NCBI GenBank assembly: GCA_017860725.1
Contig: JAGDMX010000063.1
Location: 1 to 9,652 of the forward strand
Direction of reading: 5' to 3'
DNA: 9,652 nucleotides
Source of the DNA: Chloroflexota bacterium
GTDB lineage: Bacteria; Chloroflexota; Anaerolineae; Anaerolineales; UBA4823
Positions 6,488 through 9,652 of this stretch are shown in pieces. The notes below the pieces were generated by a model. That model saw nothing but the letters and a program-made list of their open reading frames with translations, ran no database searches and had not been told where the DNA came from. Positions within the stretch are counted from its first letter, which is position 1, and each line of letters opens with the position of its first letter. A program made the translations under genes and the position numbers.

Positions 6488-7537
6488 ATGGCCAGGGTTT
6501 TCGATATCGTTGAATATCCGAATGAAATGCGTGATGAGATCGTTCATCGCTTTCCGGAAACCGGTCCGGGCGACTTTCGGATTGGTTCGCAAGTAATCGT
6601 CCGAGAGTCCCAAGCAGCCGTATTCTTCCGGGATGGCAAGGCGCTTGATAAATTCGATCCGGGGCGGCACACAATTACAACCGCCAATATTCCACTGATT
6701 ACTGAAGCGATTGGGAAGGTATTGTTCAATGCCAGCACGCCTTTCCCGGCTGAAGTGTATTTTGTCTCGATGCGAGAATTTGTTGACCGCAAATGGGGTA
6801 CACCGCAACCCATCATTGTGCGCAATCCAAATATGGGACTAGGTGTGGCGTTGATGCAAGGTTTTGGCACATATAGCTTTCAGGTTAGCGATCCTCAGCA
6901 GTTCGTTACCCAGGTTGTGGGTGCACAGGGTCAGTACCGTACTGCGGATATCGATGCGCGCTTCCGATCGATATTGCTTTCTAAGCTGCAGGATTTGCTG
7001 GGCGAGACCGCAGCGCGCTATAGCGTACCTGAATTAATCGGTCTGACCGAGGAGTTGGGGGCAGGAGTGCGTGCGAAGGCTCAGGATGATTTCCTGGCCC
7101 TAGGCATCACGCTGAAAACTTATTACATTGAAAACCTCAAGCCATCGAGTAAATCTGCTGAAGAACTGCGCGCCATGGGCATGCTGGATATGGCAACCTA
7201 CACGCAACTTCAGGCTGCCGACGCCATGCGCGACGCAGCTCAGAATCCCAGCGGTGGGGCTGGTTTGACTGCAGGCATTGGCGCAGGCATGGGTCTGGGC
7301 CAGGCAATCGGCCAGTCGCTGCAGGGTATGACTGGTCAGCAGGCACAGCAACCTCAGCAGCCAGCGCCTGCGGCTGGCTCTCCAGCAGTCATGACTCCTT
7401 CAGAGGCAGCGAGTTACCTGCGCGTCTCTGAGGAAGATGTGCTTGCGGCCATCAATGCGGGTGAGCTGAAGGCAAAGAAGATCGGTAATGCATTCCGCAT
7501 CAGCAAAGAATCACTGGATGAGTATTTGAAAGGTTAG
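6488..7537 (+). CDS. YdjI-like SPFH protein with C-terminal excisionase-type helix-turn-helix
   Basis: A 349-residue member of the YdjI/COG4260 branch of the SPFH (stomatin, prohibitin, flotillin) superfamily. Family features seen are FDIVEYP at 5-11, GSQVIVRESQAAVFFRDG at 33-50, FDPGRHTITTANIPLI at 56-71, PAEVYFV at 87-93 and KWGTPQPI at 102-109. The SPFH domain ends near 217 (IENLKP). No transmembrane helix is visible; YdjI-type proteins associate with the membrane peripherally and, in Bacillus subtilis, recruit the PspA homolog. After a helix at 222-252 come a Gly/Ala-rich segment (254-282) and a Gln/Pro/Ala linker (283-299). Residues 301-349 then form an excisionase/MerR-like DNA-binding domain: TPSEAASYLRVSEEDVLAAI, then GELKAKKIGNAFRISKESLDEYL. 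YdjI homologs usually end in a zinc ribbon; none is present here. The ATG has AGGAG at 6475-6479, eight bases upstream. A strong terminator follows. Confidence 0.9.
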   Translation: MARVFDIVEYPNEMRDEIVHRFPETGPGDFRIGSQVIVRESQAAVFFRDGKALDKFDPGRHTITTANIPLITEAIGKVLFNASTPFPAEVYFVSMREFVDRKWGTPQPIIVRNPNMGLGVALMQGFGTYSFQVSDPQQFVTQVVGAQGQYRTADIDARFRSILLSKLQDLLGETAARYSVPELIGLTEELGAGVRAKAQDDFLALGITLKTYYIENLKPSSKSAEELRAMGMLDMATYTQLQAADAMRDAAQNPSGGAGLTAGIGAGMGLGQAIGQSLQGMTGQQAQQPQQPAPAAGSPAVMTPSEAASYLRVSEEDVLAAINAGELKAKKIGNAFRISKESLDEYLKG

Positions 7538-7550
7538 GAAACCAATTTAT

Positions 7551-7592
7551 AAAAAGTATCTGCCTGCAGATAAGCTGGCAGATACTTTTTTT
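7551..7592. terminator. Bidirectional rho-independent terminator
   Basis: AAAAAGTATCTGCC (7551-7564) pairs perfectly over 14 bases with GGCAGATACTTTTT (7577-7590), with a 12-base loop. On the plus strand the stem ends in a run of seven T (7586-7592); on the minus strand it ends in TTTTT followed by ATAAATT. It sits between convergent genes ending at 7537 (plus) and 7621 (minus), so it serves both. Confidence 0.93.
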
Positions 7593-7620
7593 ATCCTTCT
7601 AAGTGATTGTTAAATTGGAC

Positions 7621-8313
7621 TTATTTCTGCAATACGTTATTGACAGCCTGCGCCATAGGTGGGGATAAGGATTTCTCCTTGGCGTTCTTTCTAACCAATT
7701 CTTTAAGTTTAGCAGCTTGAACAGTCTCCGCAGGCGGACTTTCGTCTTCAGGAATAACAATCTGGATCAGAGGGTTCGTAAAAACTAAAGCCGCACGTAC
7801 TTCAGGGATACTGGAACCTTCCAATTCTTTGGTCAGAAATTCCTGGACACGCTTGATTTCGTCCCGCACTTCAAAATCGGGGCGTCCTAAACCTTCCTGG
7901 GCAAACAGTTTGAGATACAAGCTTCCCCCGCGATGTCTCCATCTGCCGTCCGAGTAAGAGATATAACCTTTCTGAGGGCGAGGGAGAAGCACCCAGATCC
8001 CGGAGGGGCCAACCAACAGGTGGTCTGCCGGGCTCTGGTAATGATATAGGGTAAATTTGCTATCCAGCCCTTTGAGGGCAACGTCCAGGAGCTCGTCGGG
8101 TCTCGGGCTCTTTCCCCAGCGGTTTGCAAAATATATGCCAATCTGAGAGAGGAGAAAACCAATGACCAATGCAACTGTCGAAAGCCAGAATAGATCGGCT
8201 CGCCCGAACGAGATAAACAGACCTCCCGCCAGGATAATTAATCCACCAAACATGGTAATCCGCGCGATGCGCGAATTACGTTTTATTAGATTGTCGTTGC
8301 GAATAATATTCAT
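7621..8313 (-). CDS. Two-helix membrane protein with degenerate NERD-like domain
   Basis: A 230-residue protein with a basic N-terminus and two predicted membrane helices (about 18-37 and 41-63), which would leave both the N-terminus and the large C-terminal domain in the cytoplasm. Residues 75-185 resemble the NERD (nuclease-related) domain: DELLDVALKGL, then ADHLLVGPSGIWVL at 96-109, matching the IDHLLVGPSGVFVIETK region of NERD proteins, a later helix with DEIKRVQEFLTKEL (151-164), and a strand AALVFTNP (174-181). The residues normally giving Glu-x-Lys read LLPRPQKG here, so both catalytic positions seem to be lost and nuclease activity is doubtful. The C-terminal tail (190-230) is charged and helical. 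It starts 7 bases after the fabF stop and is probably translated from the same mRNA. The NERD assignment rests on motif reading only; a generic two-helix membrane protein is the fallback. Confidence 0.75.
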   Translation of the reverse strand: MNIIRNDNLIKRNSRIARITMFGGLIILAGGLFISFGRADLFWLSTVALVIGFLLSQIGIYFANRWGKSPRPDELLDVALKGLDSKFTLYHYQSPADHLLVGPSGIWVLLPRPQKGYISYSDGRWRHRGGSLYLKLFAQEGLGRPDFEVRDEIKRVQEFLTKELEGSSIPEVRAALVFTNPLIQIVIPEDESPPAETVQAAKLKELVRKNAKEKSLSPPMAQAVNNVLQK

Positions 8314-8320
8314 AGAGAAA

Positions 8321-9580
8321 TCAATCCTGGTATTTAGAAAGTATCAGACAGGCATTTTGACCACCCAGGCCGAATGAATTCGACATAGCGGCGCGCACAT
8401 CTCGCCGGCATTTTTGGTTGGGGGCGTAATCTAGATCGCATTCCGGGTCGGGATATTCGTAATTAATCGTGGGAGGAATCCAACCTGTTGTGATTGCCAG
8501 TGCACATGCAATCGCCTCCAATGTCCCCGATGCGCCCATGGCGTGACCAATCATTGACTTCGTTGAGCTGACAACCAGCTTGTAAGCATGCTCACCGAAA
8601 ATCGTTTTAATGGCTTTGGTCTCACCAATATCATTTAACGGGGTTGAGCTGCCATGAGCGTTGATATAGTCAATCATGTCCAGGGGGAGACCTGAGTCTG
8701 CCAGTGCCCAACGCATCGCCCGCATCGGCCCATTTCCGTCCGGGTCTGGAGCGGCTAGATGGTAGCCATCAGTTGAGGACGCATGTCCGGCAACTTCAGC
8801 ATAAATTCGGGCACCACGTTGGACGGCATGTTCCAGGCTTTCCAGAACGACAGCTCCGGCGCCTTCCGAATAGACAAAGCCTTCGCGCTTTGAATCGAAG
8901 GGGCGGCTGGCAGCCTCAGGATTGTCGTTGAAATTGATTGGCAAGGCGCGCATAGCACAGAAACCACCGACAACAAAGGCGCGCATGACCGACTCGGTAC
9001 CGCCGGCGATCATTACATCAGCGCGACCCTGCCGGATCACTTCCGTGGCTTCACCAATCGATTGGGTTCCGGTAGCGCACGCGGTTGATATGGTACTGTT
9101 TGGTCCCAGGCACTGAAACTGTTTAGCGATCATAAAGGCAGCGACATTCGGTATCCCACTAGGTAGAAGGAATGGATTTAGTTTGCCATAACCTTCATTC
9201 CTTAGTATATTCCCACCGTCCTCGATGCGATCAGCGCCACCCATTGCTGTACCAAATAGGACCCCTGCCCGCTCTACATCCGGCATCGTGTCCGGTAATC
9301 CGGCATCAGCCACTGCCTGCATGGCGGAAGCCAGTGCGATCTGAGCTGAGCGAGGGATACGGCGAGCTTCTTTCCGATCGATGTAGTTCTCTGGGACAAA
9401 GTCAGGGATCTCTCCACCGATTTGACAGGGTAATTCACTGGCATCGAAGCGTGTAATCCGCCGCACCCCTGAACGCCCTTCCATCCAGCCATCCCATAAT
9501 TCCTGAACGCTATTCCCGAGTGGCGAGACCGCCCCAAGGCCGGTAATCACAATCCGGGTGCGTTCTGGTCTGATATTCAT
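8321..9580 (-). CDS. fabF: Beta-ketoacyl-ACP synthase II
   Basis: A 419-residue condensing enzyme of type II fatty acid synthesis; it joins malonyl-ACP to a growing acyl-ACP with loss of CO2, in the cytoplasm. The length is typical (about 410-420). Seen are RIVITGLGAVSPLGN at 9-23, the nucleophile Cys168 in STACATGTQSIGEA, His309 in NAHGSSTPLND, Lys341 and His346 in STKSMIGHAMGASG, and the C-terminal glycine loop NSFGLGGQN at 401-409 with the gating Phe403. These identify an active KAS II/KAS I-like enzyme. FabF rather than FabB is inferred from overall resemblance (TMPDVERAGVLFGTAMGG and the C-terminal GWIPPTINYEYPDPECDLDYAPN). The ATG at 9580 has a perfect AGGAGG at 9585-9590, four bases away. 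It overlaps the preceding gene by ATGA and is followed by the NERD-like gene after 7 bases, so it sits inside an operon. No other fatty acid genes are in view. Confidence 0.96.
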   Translation of the reverse strand: MNIRPERTRIVITGLGAVSPLGNSVQELWDGWMEGRSGVRRITRFDASELPCQIGGEIPDFVPENYIDRKEARRIPRSAQIALASAMQAVADAGLPDTMPDVERAGVLFGTAMGGADRIEDGGNILRNEGYGKLNPFLLPSGIPNVAAFMIAKQFQCLGPNSTISTACATGTQSIGEATEVIRQGRADVMIAGGTESVMRAFVVGGFCAMRALPINFNDNPEAASRPFDSKREGFVYSEGAGAVVLESLEHAVQRGARIYAEVAGHASSTDGYHLAAPDPDGNGPMRAMRWALADSGLPLDMIDYINAHGSSTPLNDIGETKAIKTIFGEHAYKLVVSSTKSMIGHAMGASGTLEAIACALAITTGWIPPTINYEYPDPECDLDYAPNQKCRRDVRAAMSNSFGLGGQNACLILSKYQD

Positions 9581-9652
9581 AAAACCTCCTGTAGGGGCAA
9601 ATTAGCCAACGCCTGCTGGATTGCGGATTGTAAGGCAGAGCGCAGGTCAACT
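9577..9652 (-). CDS. C-terminal end of an unidentified protein upstream of fabF
   Basis: A reading frame open from the right edge encodes the last 24 residues, VDLRSALQSAIQQALANLPL then QEVL, and ends with TGA that overlaps the fabF ATG as ATGA. The tail is an amphipathic Leu/Ala/Gln helix, which looks like real protein; of the other two minus-strand frames, one has a stop at the very edge and the other has unlikely composition. The 4-base overlap and the AGGAGG inside its last codons suggest translational coupling with fabF. Too little is visible to name the product; it does not look like the end of an acyl carrier protein. Confidence 0.55.
   Translation of the reverse strand, partial: VDLRSALQSAIQQALANLPLQEVL

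Noticed and set aside
8704..9456. Plus-strand reading frames opposite fabF
   Set aside because: They are shadows of a clearly conserved fabF frame and have Arg/His/Pro-rich compositions without motifs or binding sites.
1..9652. Mobile element, prophage or defence island
   Set aside because: No transposase, integrase, terminal repeats, tRNA-linked attachment site or toxin-antitoxin pair was found. The excisionase-like domain belongs to the SPFH protein and is not evidence of a phage.

Overview
The window looks like an ordinary chromosomal stretch from a Chloroflexota bacterium, most likely of the class Anaerolineae. This assignment is inferred from the gene repertoire: an Agl23/TIGR03663-type membrane protein fused to NHL repeats, a YdjI-like SPFH protein with an excisionase-type tail, a two-helix NERD-like membrane protein and a UDP-glucuronate decarboxylase-like SDR. 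It does not come from any rRNA marker. Base composition looks moderate and even. I see no insertion sequences, phage genes, CRISPR array, tRNA or rRNA. Eight complete protein genes and two edge fragments fill almost all of the sequence, and no gap exceeds about 90 bases.

Left part (1-981): two minus-strand genes. These are the N-terminal 96 residues of a UDP-glucuronate decarboxylase-like sugar-nucleotide enzyme and, upstream of it, a small predicted lipoprotein with a TTG start. A 50-base divergent intergenic region carries a 13-base palindrome and overlapping promoter-like elements; it separates them from the next block.

Middle part (982-5814): a tightly packed plus-strand operon. scpB (chromosome segregation) is followed by rluB (23S rRNA pseudouridine synthase) after 10 bases. 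A 1154-residue membrane glycosyltransferase-like protein with a C-terminal six-repeat NHL propeller follows after 5 bases. The first two form a conserved housekeeping pair. The third looks like a lineage-specific cell-surface enzyme hitched to their transcription.

Right-middle part (5828-7590): a two-gene module with its own near-consensus promoter. It encodes a 174-residue all-helical, probably coiled-coil protein and a YdjI/COG4260-type SPFH (stomatin-like) protein. In place of the zinc ribbon usual for that family, the SPFH protein ends in a Gly/Gln/Pro-rich linker and an excisionase-type helix-turn-helix. A strong bidirectional terminator closes the module. It is the most interesting part of the window: by analogy with Bacillus YdjI and PspA it could be a membrane-stress scaffold, here with a possible DNA-binding output.

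Right part (7621-9652): a minus-strand operon converging on that terminator. An unidentified gene ends by a 4-base overlap with fabF (beta-ketoacyl-ACP synthase II, complete Cys-His-His triad). fabF is followed 7 bases later by a two-helix membrane protein with a NERD-like domain that lacks the expected catalytic E-x-K residues.
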